Below, in pieces: positions 38,901 to 50,500 of a stretch of 64,000 nt of DNA. The notes beneath the pieces are model-generated. The model did not search any database, had not been told where the DNA came from, and worked only from the letters and a program-made list of their open reading frames with translations. The DNA lies in contig JAPYMA010000126.1 in the NCBI GenBank assembly GCA_035041965.1, positions 1 through 64,000 of the forward strand. Direction: 5' to 3'. The DNA is from Anisakis pegreffii. Taxonomy: Eukaryota > Nematoda > Chromadorea > Rhabditida > Anisakidae. Made by a program: the position numbers and the translations under genes. The stretch's first letter is position 1. The number at the start of each line of letters is the position of its first letter.

Positions 38901-39561
38901 TTGCAAACGATTTATCTGCCTTCGCCTTGCTGTTGTTTCAGTACATCATTCAAATGAGCTCATTTTTCAAAATTTTCGCTCATAACCACATGCATAAATT
39001 TTAAATGTGATTTACAACGTAAGCTTATTCACTGGTTTGTTATGAATCTATATTGGTTGACTAGTGCTCGTTTAATGAGATACTACCTGGTATGTCGACT
39101 TTAACGAGATATTTGGCGAGATAAGCGCGTTCTTTGATGGGTTCAGGATCTTTGAAGATCCATTCGAGGACGGGATATACTGCCGACTTCTCGCCTTCCA
39201 CTATACCACGTCGCCATTCTTGTCTGCAACAATTCGGTCGGTATTTTCGTACGTCAACCGAATTGCGGTTTCGAAATAGCAAACAAGGTAATGCGATAAC
39301 AACGAACAATTGCTCAATATCGGTGGGTGGTTTGTACTTGAGGATACGGAGTGAATTGAATATTCGAATTGCAGTCTCGTCGGGTGACTCTTCACGAATA
39401 TCGATGGATGGCTCGGTGTTGATCCACTGAATGATATCGCTGAATAGCTGAAGTAAGCCACTTGACGACATCGAATCGAAACTTATCAAATTCAACTTCT
39501 TATTGAACGGTTCCGAATTCAGTCCATCCACAATTGTTTTAAGCGCTTCTGCGGTCGTCAT
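29964..39561 (-). CDS. ift-81: Intraflagellar transport protein 81 (IFT-B core), 13 exons, 679 aa
   Basis: Subunit of the IFT-B1 complex that carries tubulin into cilia; its N-terminal calponin-homology-like domain binds tubulin, and its long coiled coil pairs with IFT74. Exons from 5' to 3': 39308-39561, 39087-39223, 38451-38518, 36520-36759, 35722-35826, 34170-34313, 32376-32524, 32208-32301, 31713-31862, 31154-31351, 30802-30888, 30405-30551, 29964-30230. Every junction is in phase. The N-terminus has LNSEPFNKKLNLISFDS, DIREESPDETA, LKYKPP and YPVLEWI, matching the family. Later blocks such as KLSIYRHQASAVARKK and FKNYVNKLRSKTASYKKK match conserved coiled-coil segments, and the total length equals vertebrate IFT81 (about 676 aa). 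The last exon keeps MWRSLIKILSAKLK. An acceptor 25 nt before the ATG suggests trans-splicing. In nematodes its site of action is the cilia of sensory neurons. Confidence 0.96.
32580..34080. mobile_element. hAT-like element inserted in an ift-81 intron (outer element)
   Basis: The left end is TAGGATTTCTCAACC (32580-32594). The right end read on the minus strand from 34080 is CAGTGGTTCTCAGCC, the typical hAT-type CAGTGGTTCTCA terminus. The flanks are GTCTACAG (32572-32579) and ATCTACAG (34081-34088), a 7 of 8 match to an 8-bp target duplication. There is no transposase frame. It fills most of the intron between exons 34170-34313 and 32376-32524. Confidence 0.7.
32777..33563. mobile_element. hAT-like MITE nested inside the outer element
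   Basis: The ends are TAGTGGTTCTCAC (32777-32789) and, on the minus strand from 33563, CGGTGGTTCTCAT. The flanks are CTACAAAC (32769-32776) and CTACAGAC (33564-33571), 7 of 8 identical. It carries matching subterminal motifs: ACCCCTTT with AAATTACC on the left, and CCCCTTCA with AAATTACC and TTTCACCCC on the right. Its span lies wholly within 32580-34080, so it inserted later. Confidence 0.7.
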
Positions 39562-39586
39562 TGCTGTCGATTTTGAATCTTTTCCT

Positions 39587-39595
39587 CTGCAAATA
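39587..39595 (-). promoter_or_regulatory. Probable spliced-leader acceptor of ift-81
   Basis: On the minus strand, ATATTTGCAG precedes AGGAAAAG, 25 nt before the ATG at 39561. No upstream coding exon is needed to match the family N-terminus, so this is better explained as a trans-splice site than as an internal intron. Confidence 0.5.
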
Positions 39596-39602
39596 TAATT
39601 CA

Positions 39603-40741
39603 CATTACCTGTTTAAATCAATCTGGAATTATTCATAATTAAATCGTTCACAATTATCGCATGCAATCAACAATATCGCAACTGAAATATGTAAGTTTTG
39701 ATATTCTCCTTTCTTGATGTCGTTCGTGTTCGTTCCACTTTTGCCGTTACTCCAGTCCTTATCAATCATCATCAAATCTATACAAATGAGGTACTGAGAA
39801 GATGTACATCAAGGAACACAGAACATACATCAAAGAAGATATACATCATTTTTATGAAGTAGCGATATTCGGTCATTTTTTGAACAACGAGTGTACGAGT
39901 GAATCAATCAAAAAGGATTGAAATTCTCTAAAGACAAGCTTAAAATCACCATAAGTTATTCGTATTCTAAATTCAGTCGGTGCTTACACACATGGAACAA
40001 TCGTTTACATTAGCAATAAGCATTGAACGTTATTGAAAGGCCATTCCGAGTTTCCATAGCAACTCCAATGGCGATTCGCTCATCATAACTGACAATTTGG
40101 CAACGTGTCCGTAGCCCGTAGTTGAAGTATTGTCATAGAATACCCGGATAATCGGGATATTAAGGATATTCCTGGATTTTTTGACAGTTAATGCCTTTGG
40201 AATGTTAATTCTCTTGAGAATGATTGCATGAAATTATATTTCAGTAAATACCAATTTAAATTGGAGTGTGAGCACGTTTTTGTGGATTGAGACTACAAAT
40301 GATGATGACGTTATTGATATGATCGTTTTGAATGTTAATCATATGTTACTCAAACAATTATCAATGCCGTCGAATGACCCATCGGCTGAAGTTAAACAGT
40401 AATAGTGTGTCGTATTTATTGTATAGCAATAATTCCGTGAGAATATTGCATTTTGTTGATTACTGCTCTGTTAATGATTCATCGATTCAAAAATTATCAT
40501 AACTTGTTGTTGCAAAGTGTTTATGTTCGATTGATATTCTGTAGAGTTTGAGTTTTGTTTTGGGATTGGTGAAAAATTTACAGACAGATCGATCATTTGT
40601 TGGATCACGTTTCGATTCTTGTAAGTCGTGTGGAACGAGTGGGAAATGATAGACGCTGCACGAGGTTCGTTCATAGCGCCCTTCTTATCATCGTCTGTGA
40701 TGATAGGAAAGGCGAATTGATAAGTAAGGAAAATATTTCAG
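39603..40741. other. Divergent intergenic region between ift-81 and syntaxin-6
   Basis: About 1.1 kb separates the start of ift-81 (minus) from the first recognisable exon of syntaxin-6 (plus). The missing first exon or exons of syntaxin-6 should lie here, but I could not identify one. A possible short exon is 40581-40618, ending in a good GTAAGT donor. Confidence 0.35.
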
Positions 40742-41914
40742 CAAAGAACGTGAGTGGTTATTGACAGAGATACGTAATACAGTGAGATCGGCGGACTGGG
40801 ATTTAGATGATTTAGAGCATACGTTGTGTTTGATCGAGAGAGATCCGTCGAGTTACGGCATTACTGCGTCGGTTATTGAGCATAGACGCGAGTTCATTCA
40901 TCAGTCGAGACAGTTCATTGATCTGATCAGAAAACAACTGCATTCGAGTGGTGACACGCGCTTCACGAATCCGATTGCCAATGTTTATCATTATTATTCT
41001 TATTGTTTTACGCAAATTATTTGTTATCATACTCATATTGTCATTAATATTATTATTATTATTCAGATGGCATCTTCGTCAGCAACGAATTCAGGATATC
41101 GGTATACCAGACTGTCCGATTCACCGACCTCATCAGATCGGTTCGTTGCAGACACCTTACAAAAACAACAGGTTCACTTTATTATTGTTCATATCATTGT
41201 TATTATTAAGATTATCGGTGATTTGTTTATTCATTAGTATGTAATAATTGTGATTGTAGTTAATAATAAAAGATCAAGATGAAGATTTGGAAAAGGTTGG
41301 TGATTCAGTGCATATGCTGAAGCATATGAGTCACAGAATTGGAGATGAATTGGAAGAACAAGCTGTGTTAGTTTTAATTGCTTATTGCTCAGTCATGAGT
41401 ATTGGTTATGAATCGGAGCATCTTCAATAAGATCACGAATATTCCTTTCTGAAACCGATTTTGATCGGTCGACGTTCCCATCCGATCCCTGCATTTTATC
41501 ACCGCTCTTCCTATAATTCTCTTCAGTTGGCATTCTTTAACTTTTCTGCCCAATCAGTTCTCTAATTGCCACCTTCGATGCTCAGCACTGATCAAGATAC
41601 TTTGATGTATCAGTGTATATGTGTCATTAACATGGATATTCCTATTACAGAATGTTGGATGAACTGGGTGTTGACATGGATCGTGCAGGTACTAAACTCG
41701 ATGGAGTTATGAAGAAAATAGCTAAAATCACGAACATGGACGATGGTTAGGCGTACCATCTCATTTCATTTGATACTGTCATTATTATTACCAATCTTTT
41801 ATTATTTGCGCAGTAAAAAATTTTCATACCATTTCAGACAAAAGGCAATGGAAAGCAATTTTCATCCTCTCAGGAATTCTATTCTTAATCATTCTATTAT
41901 TTATTCTTTTGTGA
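40742..41914 (+). CDS. syx-6: Syntaxin-6 (Qc-SNARE), 5 exons seen, N-terminus not found
   Basis: Tail-anchored Qc-SNARE of trans-Golgi/endosome fusion. Exons: 40742-40982, 41067-41171, 41260-41366, 41651-41745 and 41838-41914 (TGA 41912-41914); phases agree. The first seen exon enters in phase with [20 protein letters not shown], part of the N-terminal Habc-type helical bundle specific to syntaxin-6/10. A serine-rich linker ([20 protein letters not shown]) follows. The SNARE heptads run from [20 protein letters not shown] to [11 protein letters not shown], with Gln in ELEEQAV as the zero-layer residue. The last exon encodes [12 protein letters not shown] plus a hydrophobic anchor of about 20 residues at the extreme C-terminus. 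About 45-60 residues expected before the first exon (usually starting near DPFF..V..E) are missing from the model. AATAAA lies at 42130-42135. Confidence 0.92.
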
Positions 41915-42464
41915 GTTCACTCAGAATTCAATTCAACACATCATTCATTCCTAATGTATTTGATTGAACAAATAAGCCGTATCGTATCGACTATGGATTT
42001 GTTTGTATTATTTAACGGTGCTTCTGGCTGAGATTGTAATCCTTTTGATATTATCCAATGTGATATTTGAACAAATTTATTTTGTTATTGTCATGTCATG
42101 AATAAATGTTAATATACGTGTAATAATGAAATAAAAGATTGATGATCCGAGATGTGTATTCGATCAGCAACACAATACTATTCAATTCTATATCATTTCA
42201 GTTCAAATTCCGAATCTTGACAGTGCGTTCTCCTTTGAATTAGTTCATTGAATTAGACTAAATCAGTTGGTCGGAATCATTCGAATGTTTAGCAAGAGTA
42301 TCGCTAGTATTTCGAACTCACAATCTAGTGAACACTTGTCGGAGTTCTACTATCTGAGCTATCGCGAAGACCCTTAGAACTCGTTGATTGATTGATTGCA
42401 TTCACTTCGGTAATCACTGCATCAGCACGTTATTAGCTCGAATGATATATATGCAAGACATGAC

Positions 42465-42471
42465 TTTTCAG
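42465..42471 (+). promoter_or_regulatory. Probable spliced-leader acceptor of the O-fucosyltransferase gene
   Basis: CTTTTCAG lies immediately before ATG 42472. The consensus nematode acceptor is directly against the start codon, with a signal peptide beginning at that codon. This supports trans-splicing and decides between ATG 42472 and the upstream in-frame ATGs at 42442, 42451 and 42460. Confidence 0.55.
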
Positions 42472-44229
42472 ATGTCTTTCACAAATTTGTTATTGTCGTT
42501 ATTGATTTACTCATCATCAGAAGTGATTGGTGCTTATGAGATTGATCCGAAAGGATATGTGGTTTATTGCCCATGTATGGGACGTTTTGGGAATCAAGTA
42601 GAGCAATTGCTGGGCTCGATATCTTTCGCACGAGCGCTTAATCGAACTCTGGTATTACCACCTTTCATTGAGTATATTCGTGGGCAACCGAAAGCTGTAA
42701 GTAATAACAATATTGCTGCATAAAATCCCATTGCAATGGGAATTGCATATGTGATATGTTGGGATATTGAACAAAATATTGAACAAAATTGATTATGTGT
42801 GGTATTGTAGAAAATGGTTGATTATGATGAATATTTTCAAGTGGAACCTTTCAAGCAAGAGTCACTGCGAGTAATTCTTATGAGAGACTTCATTCAACAA
42901 ATCGCACCCCAAATTTGGCCACTGAACCGAAGAAAAGGTCTCATTTTGCATCAGTATCTCGATTCGTTCACGACTTCATTTCACAAAAAAGCAATACACA
43001 TAATCAGTAATCAATTCATATTAAGTGTTCTGTTGGAGTGCTCATCCGAGTATATACAATAAGAGTTTACCGTCGAGTTGTCACGCAAAGGAAGGTAATC
43101 CATTCGGACCGTTTTGGGACTATTCCGGGATTGACTTTATTGGAGATATTTATTACGGAGAGGAAATCAACGAGGGTTTCAATCTTCGCAATGAGAAAGT
43201 TATCAGAAAATGGATCAGAACGTGAGTGGTACTGTTCGATAACCTATTCACCATTAACGCACACATCCAGTCAAACCAATATATCTTTCGTCTTAATCCT
43301 CAGGGAAATATAAATGTATTTCTCTCGTCAGATATCCACCATCCGAATATCCAGTGTTGGCATTTTCATCAGCACCGGCTGCATTTCCATCACGAGAAGA
43401 AGATCAACCGCTACAGAAATATTTGTTATGGAATCCTTCGATTCAACAAAAGGCAATTCAATTCATCAATCAGCATCTGAAAAGACCTTTTATCGGTATA
43501 CACCTACGTAATGATGTTGACTGGGTTCGTTTTCCATTACTTCCATGTCGAATGTGTTAGATGAAACAATTTGATGAAAAGACTTCCTTCATTCAGTTTA
43601 CCGAGTTCTGAAATTTCATGTTTTTGAAGGACAACGTTTGTAAACATATTGGTGAAGAGGGACAAACGAGTAATCTGTTCGCATCAGCGCAATGCACTGG
43701 TTATTCGGGTGAATTCGGAAGGTTAACTCGACAAATGTGTAAACCTTCATTGGATACAATACTCAATGATGTATGCTTTCTATACAAAAAGATTCCTTGT
43801 TTGATTGTCACATTTATGCTTTAATGGTGATCTGTTTTGAACGTTAAGGTTGAATATGAAGCGAGACGAATACGTGCAAAATCGGTATTTGTTGCAAGTG
43901 ATCGAGAGCATTACATCGATGAACTGAACGAGAAACTTGCGCATTTGAAGGTTGAGTAAATGTCATTGGAAGAGTTCTTAATGAATCTAGTGAACTAATG
44001 TTAGTTGTTTGAGGTGTTCGCTCGAAGACGTTATCCGGATGATGCTCTTATAAGTTTGGCAATACTGAGTGAATCTGATCATTTCATTGGAAATTGTGTG
44101 TCCACATTCAGTTCGTTCGTTTATCGACAACGCAAATACACTTCGCTCGATCATCGCTCTCAAATGAACTCGACGTCATTCTTCGGATGCCGACAAAACG
44201 AGAGCAGAAGCGAACGAAATGAATTGTAA
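42472..44229 (+). CDS. pfut-1: GDP-fucose protein O-fucosyltransferase 1 (POFUT1), 7 exons, 399 aa
   Basis: ER-lumenal GT65 enzyme that adds O-fucose to Ser/Thr of EGF-like repeats, for example in Notch receptors. Exons: 42472-42696, 42811-42937, 43026-43221, 43332-43524, 43630-43770, 43849-43950, 44014-44229; phases agree. A signal peptide ([16 protein letters not shown]) is followed by family motifs: [19 protein letters not shown] (GDP-fucose site), [30 protein letters not shown] (catalytic-domain Arg), FVASDREHY and [16 protein letters not shown]. The C-terminus is RNEL, a KDEL-like retention signal where vertebrate enzymes end in RDEF. Length matches the family (about 388 aa). It follows syntaxin-6 by about 560 bp on the same strand. 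From memory the C. elegans orthologues are neighbours in the C15C7 cosmid, which supports both assignments. Confidence 0.95.
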
Positions 44230-44472
44230 TTTATAAGAATCACTGTTTCATTTTTATGTTTATTCGCTCATTACTGTTCATTCCATTGCATTCATTTTCA
44301 TAATTATGAAGCTTTTGATGTCGTTGTGATAAAGTGATTATAAAGTAATTGTTCATCATGCGTTTCTAGTACTTTTTCACAGAAATTCAGTTGATTATTC
44401 GTAAAAAGTAAAGGATTTCCAACTGAAGTGATCAATGTTAAAAAACGATTATCGTAATCGAACAAGCGATCT

Positions 44473-44549
44473 TGGCGAAATGTCTATCCTCGGAAGTAGC
44501 AAATTGAGAACTCGCACTGATTAAACAGTCATTTCGCCACTTGCTACTT
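44473..44549 (+). repeat. Two interleaved inverted repeats (pseudoknot-like arrangement)
   Basis: TGGCGAAATG (44473-44482) is the perfect reverse complement of CATTTCGCCA (44530-44539). AAGTAGCAA (44494-44502) is the perfect complement of TTGCTACTT (44541-44549). The order is A-B-A'-B', so both stems could form only as a pseudoknot; otherwise they compete. It lies about 240 bp after the POFUT1 stop and could be in its 3' UTR. Confidence 0.5.
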
Positions 44550-45336
44550 TTCTATTCAATCGAGATATACAGTGGCCGTTCTTGATTGATTTGCATAATA
44601 GACTAACCAGCTGAACGTGTGAGAAGTATGAGGAAGGGATGCATGTGTGTGACTGAGTCACTGCAGTGACTGCTCAGCGCGTGATAAAATGCCTCATTGC
44701 ATTCTTAAATTTATGGATTTTAGCCTTGACTTAAAAAAGATACTGACTGCCTATGTCTTTTCATCTGCTTTCTTCTGTTATGCATCGCTATATCACATAA
44801 TCATCTCGGAATTCAGTTACATACCACATCTGTTTACGAATCGCTTTGTTTGTATCGATTTTGAATTTGGCCATTCTACTGGGTTATTTATTTAGTATTC
44901 ATCCCACCCACATGTTTGTCATCTCATCATCATTTCCAGTTAGAAACGGCCGCCTGTGCTAATACGACCCATTACCGCCGGAATTTCAGCAGCATTCCAT
45001 TCACTATAACTTCAATTTTTAGCATTACAAGTTAACACCTTCAATTGATCAGCTGAACAACAGTAATCCCATCCGCATTTGGTCACTGCAAAGAACGGCA
45101 TAATAATAATGTCGCTGAAGTCCATTGTTGGTCAAAGTAAGTTTTCTTTTATTTGAATTTTGTTTTATTGCAGAACACTGAAAAGTTTGAGTATATATAG
45201 TGTTTATTACGTATACGAACAACAGTTTTCGATGAATAACTAGCACACACCAACACATTAATACAATAAAACAGTAATAAATGTAAATGAATCCAATCCG
45301 AATGATCAAACTTTAATGATAATGCTCGTAACATTA
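44550..45336. other. Intergenic, convergent 3' ends
   Basis: Between the O-fucosyltransferase gene (+) and the coiled-coil gene (-). No exon is recognised. Confidence 0.4.
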
Positions 45337-47234
45337 TTATTGTTGTTGTTGTTTATAAAAGAAAGAGTCACGTATTTTGGCACAGAAGAAGAGCGCATTT
45401 CGAACGAATGTGACAATTACAGCAATAAAGTCGAAGAGTAATGTTTGTGTTGATAACTGCAATTTTGAGAAATCAATTGAATCCCTCTTTTGCCGTTTCT
45501 CAGTTTGATTCGCTAATAACTCGAGCTCCTTCAACTGAAATTCTCATCTGAATATTGAAACAGTTCGTAAACTAACAAATGAATTTGACATTTCAAAGTC
45601 TTTGTCATATTCTTTTATCTATCAAACTTTTCAGCTGCCTTCGAATGTCTTCAAATGTCTTCGATTGCATCTCATTTGATCTCATCTCATCTCATCTCAA
45701 ATCGATCATTATTTCTGTGTTGTCATCGTTACAATGCAGTTGAATTTAGATTAGCCGTTAATTGTAACATTAATAGATAACAATAGTGTAATACCAAATA
45801 CAAAATGCAAACCGCTTTTTGAAGCGCTTTAATTTTGAGTTTACTCTTTTGCTGTAACGACTTGATTTTGTGGTCGTACTGATGCACAATTCGATCCTTT
45901 TCTGTTCGCATATTCTCATTAATATCCTTCTTGAATCTATCCAATTGTTTACTGACAATTACTTCACATTGTTCCAATTCCTTTTCTGCTTTTATTCTGA
46001 ATTTTTTTGGTAAATTTGATTGTTTTTGATTTAACAGACGTGGCGATGCAAGTGTCCATTATCGCTATTGTTCAGTGATTTATGCAAAGATGATTCGATT
46101 TCTCTTGTTTAGATATCGTTAACTGGATGACCATAATAATAATATTAGCGGTAATAATAATTATGGCAACACAAACCGTCGTTTGAATTGTTTTCGAATT
46201 TGATGAATGTGTTGAGTTTGTTCCATGAAACCGAACTGATCCATTGACGATTCGTTTATTGCATTCTCTTTTTCATCCTCTTCGGTAGTTTCATCCAGGT
46301 CGTCTCGATTGGTTTTTATACCACTTTCTCTTAATAATTTATCGAATTTATCTTATGTTGTTGTTAGTTGACTGAATAATAATAATAATAATGGTGGCTG
46401 AAAGTGTACTTGAGAACGGAGGGATGCGCGTCGATATCCTTTGAGACCGATTCGGAACTCTCTGATGGGGTAGGTACATTGTGACCGTTATTGATAAGTA
46501 AATTCTTTGATGACTCGTCTTGTTGTTGTTCATTCGATATTTCGGTTTGTAGTGATTCGTATTCTTTCTTTAATTATTTTGATTTTTATTATATTTTATT
46601 CAATGCTCTCATTGAAATATTCATTACAAATATTGTGATTATTAACCTAATCATGATTATTGTTATGTACCTTACTTAAGCAGTTACATTAATAATAAGT
46701 AAAGTATATGGACAACCTTGAGATGTCTCTTCTGTCTTCTGGCGTGTTTATCCGTAGATGAAATTGAATCAATTTTTCGTTTCAATTCTTTTAATCTAAA
46801 CAATCAGAAAGATTGAAACCGTCATAAGTCTTAACAGTAATAATAATGGTAATCATAGTGATCTAAACAATAGTGATAACGATGAAAGTGGTAGTGATGT
46901 AAGTAACAAAGTAATCGCAAGTGAAATGCAACGTACCTAAGTAGTTTATCGTTTTGTTCTTTGATAATGGCATCTATTTGTGATTGCACACGTTCAGAGT
47001 CTTGCTGAATTATGACATTATAATGAGAGTTGAGGAGGGTGTGAATAGAATGATATGAATACAAGAGATATGATATGAATAGAATGATATGATATGATAT
47101 GATATGATAAGAGTGATTTGGATAACCTTGAGTTGAGTATATCTGCGCAGGTGTTGTGGATTTCGAGTGGATAGTTTCGCGATGGATTCTTTGATTCGTT
47201 TTAACTCGGCTACCTTTTGGTCTATTCGTTTCAT
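45337..47234 (-). CDS. Unrecognised acidic coiled-coil protein with hydrophobic C-terminal segment, 7 exons, ~315 aa
   Basis: I do not recognise the family. Exons from 5' to 3': 47127-47234, 46937-47004, 46717-46795, 46410-46567, 46177-46329, 45813-45996, 45337-45534; every junction keeps frame with GT-AG ends. The product starts MKRIDQKVAELKRIKESIAK and is predicted to be coiled coil for about 85 residues. An acidic, Ser/Asn/Gln-rich region follows (DLDETTEEDEKEN), then a second long coiled coil rich in Lys and Gln (LDRFKKDINENMRTEKDR). The C-terminal region has a hydrophobic stretch (TLLFDFIAVIVTFVRNALFF) and ends in poly-Gln. If the last exon is read without a further intron, the protein resembles a tail-anchored membrane tether. 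An in-exon CAG at 45457-45459 could instead mark an unspliced intron, so the hydrophobic end is less certain than the coiled coils. Confidence 0.6.
45669..45699 (+). repeat. (ATCTC)n pentanucleotide microsatellite
   Basis: About five imperfect copies of CATCT/ATCTC in an intron of the coiled-coil gene. Confidence 0.6.
47049..47110 (+). repeat. (GATAT)n / (ATATG)n pentanucleotide microsatellite
   Basis: Runs of TGATATGATATGATATG lie in the first intron of the coiled-coil gene. The same pentamer occurs in an unc-18 intron at about 50070-50096. Confidence 0.75.
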
Positions 47235-47572
47235 TCAAACACTTAGATGTGTACGACAAGCAATAACACACACCAACAACTATAAATATTAATGATAATA
47301 CTAAAAGTCGACCACTAAATCGACAATCAAATCATAACAATGACAGTCAGCATTGGTGCATTGCTTTTTATAATACTCTGATGAAACAACAGTAGTAATT
47401 TCAATAATGAAAGTGACAATAATGAATGGAACGAATCAGCATAATCATGTTAAGATGTTAATGCAAATATGTCATAAATTCTAAACGAAAAGATTCCTTG
47501 TTCACAAAACTCCTTCACCAATGGATTACATATTTCGAAGTTGACTGTTCGTAAGAAGGGCAAAATTAAGAG

Positions 47573-50500
47573 TTACTGAATGAGGTGATTCGACCGTTGC
47601 GACGAAGCGATAAGAGTGGAGGATGGAATGTGTTGGTGGTGGATCGTTTGGCGATGAGGATGCTGAGTGCTTGTTGTAAGATGCACGATATCATGGACGA
47701 AGGCATCACCATCGTCGAGGACATCAACAAACGCAGAGAACCTCTCACGGTTTCCGCCTTTGCTTACTTCTCATCAGCCGTATCATTCATTGGTCAATTG
47801 AAAGCAACACTGAACCGATATTAATTATGCCTCACTGCTAGCTCATAGCATTCTTTGAATAGTGCTGTCTGTTTTGAGCGAGCGATTCCTTTGAGACAAT
47901 TTGTAAGTGAGATGGGAAATTCATTGACCTTTTCGGATTGCACAGTTTTGGAGCAAAAGTTTTGATTTCTTGGAATTTGTTTTGAAAAACGATTCTTTTG
48001 TGATTTGTGTAGAGTTTTTGTGGGAAGTAATGAGATCTGAAAATACGAAATGTTGTTTGAAGTGAGTGTTTGTTTGCAGAGTCTGGATGCAATCTACTTG
48101 GTGGCACCGACGAAAGATTCAATTGAAAAATTGATCGCTGATTTTGCACATGGTCGTAATCAGTACAAATGTGCTCATGTCTTCTTTACTGAAGGTGAAT
48201 TATCCTTTTTTTGATTTGTTATTTATTTTTCCAATGCAGAGATTAAAAAGCCGTCTCGGGATTCAATCTTGATATCGCAATTGCGGAATAATCAAACTCT
48301 GAACATAATTTTTTAGCGTGTCCGGATCAATTGTTTTCGACGTTGACGAAGAGTGCGATTGCAAAATACATCAAAACATTGAAAGAAATCAACATCGCCT
48401 TCACTCCTTACGAATCTCAGGTGGGTTGCATCATATTGTTTATATCACAAAAGTTAGTTGATATGGTTTTGACTGGATGTGCGCGTAATAAGGTTCATAC
48501 ATTAACAGTAATTTAGGTGTATTCACTGGACTCACCCGATACGTTCTTCCTGTATTATAACGCACAAAAACAAGGTGGTTTAACAACCAATCTGGAACGT
48601 ATCGCCGAGCAGATTGCTACGGTTTGTGCCACTTTGGGTGAATATCCTTCATTGAGGTTGTTCTTTTATTAATTATTATTATTATTATTGTTATTGTTTT
48701 ATTATTGTTATGATGCTGTTGCAGATAAGGTCATTTGTGTGAATTAGCAATAATAATGATGAATTGACAGATATCGATCGGATTTTGAGAGGAATGTTGA
48801 GTTGAGTCACTTGATCGAGCAAAAGCTGGATGCGTATAAGGCAGATGACCCATCGATGGGTGAGGGTGCGGACAAGGCTCGAAGTCAACTGTTGATTATC
48901 GATAGGGGGTTCGATGCGATTACACCCTTACTTCATGAACTCACTTTACAGGCGATGACACATGACTTGTTGGATGTCGAGAACGATGTGTATAGGTTAT
49001 TATTATTATTATTTGGTTGAATTGGTTGGTTCGATTAAGTAATCAAATGATTGACTGTATGTTGCGATATTATAGATATGAAACAGGTGGCAACGATAGT
49101 GTTGATAAGGAAGTATTACTCGACGAAAATGATGATTTGTGGGTGGAGAATAGACATAAGCACATCGCGGTCGTATCTCAGGAAGTGACCAAGGGATTGA
49201 AGAAGTTCTCGGAGAGTAAGGCTGGCATGAGTGCGGATGCGAAGAGTATTAAAGGTTGTATTATTATTAGTTACTGTTATTATTAGTTATTGTTATTGAT
49301 TATTGTTTAGTATTTGTTTTTTATTCAACAATTTAAGATCTATCGTTAATGATCAAAAAGATGCCACAGTATCAAAAAGAACTGAACAAATTCAGTACAC
49401 ACTTTCACTTGGCCGAGGAGTGTATGCGTAAATATCAACAAGGCATTGATAAACTGTGCAAAGTTGAACAGGTCAGTGTTTGTGTTGATGTGTGATGTGG
49501 TTGATGGCATAGTGTTGTAGCGGTGAGATTTGATAGGTAGTGTTGATGAATATTAAAGGATCTAGCAATGCAAGTGGATGCGGATGGAGAACGAGTGAAG
49601 GATCCGATGAAACTGATGGTACCGTTACTGATCGACCCTGCAGTTGAACCAGCCGATCGTATTCGACTTATTTTACTTTATATCTTGTCGAAGAATGGTT
49701 GGTTTTGCTTTTATTATATAACATCATTAATGCGGTTTCATTAATCGTAAGAATACTGTTGGAAGGATGCAAATCACTGTTCAACAAGACACAATTTAAA
49801 CTTTTAACCGGGTAGTGGTACAAAATATGGTAGAGAAGGTTCAGTGTTTAGGGAAGTGTGATGACGATGTTTTTCTTTGTGCCTTGAACACGCATGAAGC
49901 TATCGGATTTTAAATTCAAAAGATGAACAATTGACTTGATTGACTTCAGGAATAACGGAAGAGAATTTGAATAAACTCTTACAACATGCGAATATTGATA
50001 TGGTTGAGAAGGATACACTTATGAATGCATCGTTCCTGGGTTTGAATGTTACCACTGACGTGAGTTTTGTTGATATGATATGATATGATATGATAAGGCT
50101 GCTGTTGTTATAGTTATAATTATGCTGTGATTGTAGCAAGGTCGTAAGAGAACGTGGACACCGAGTCGAAAAGAACGTGCAAATGAACAGGTCTATCAGT
50201 CGTCGCGATGGGTACCGTTGATCAAGGACATCATGGAGGATGCGATCGACGATAAACTCGATCAGAAACACTTCCCGTTCCTTTCCGGCAGACAAATGAA
50301 CCCCACTTATAGAGCACCAACAAGGTTCGCCCATTCTTTGCTATTGTCATGCGTATGTCTAATGACAATAACTATTGTTATTGTAATGAATATTAAGTGC
50401 GCGTTACGGTCAATGGCATAAGGAACGTGGTCATCAAACGTCGTATCGCTGTGGTCCTCGTTTAATTGTTTTTGTGGTGGGTGGAGTGACTTACTCTGAA

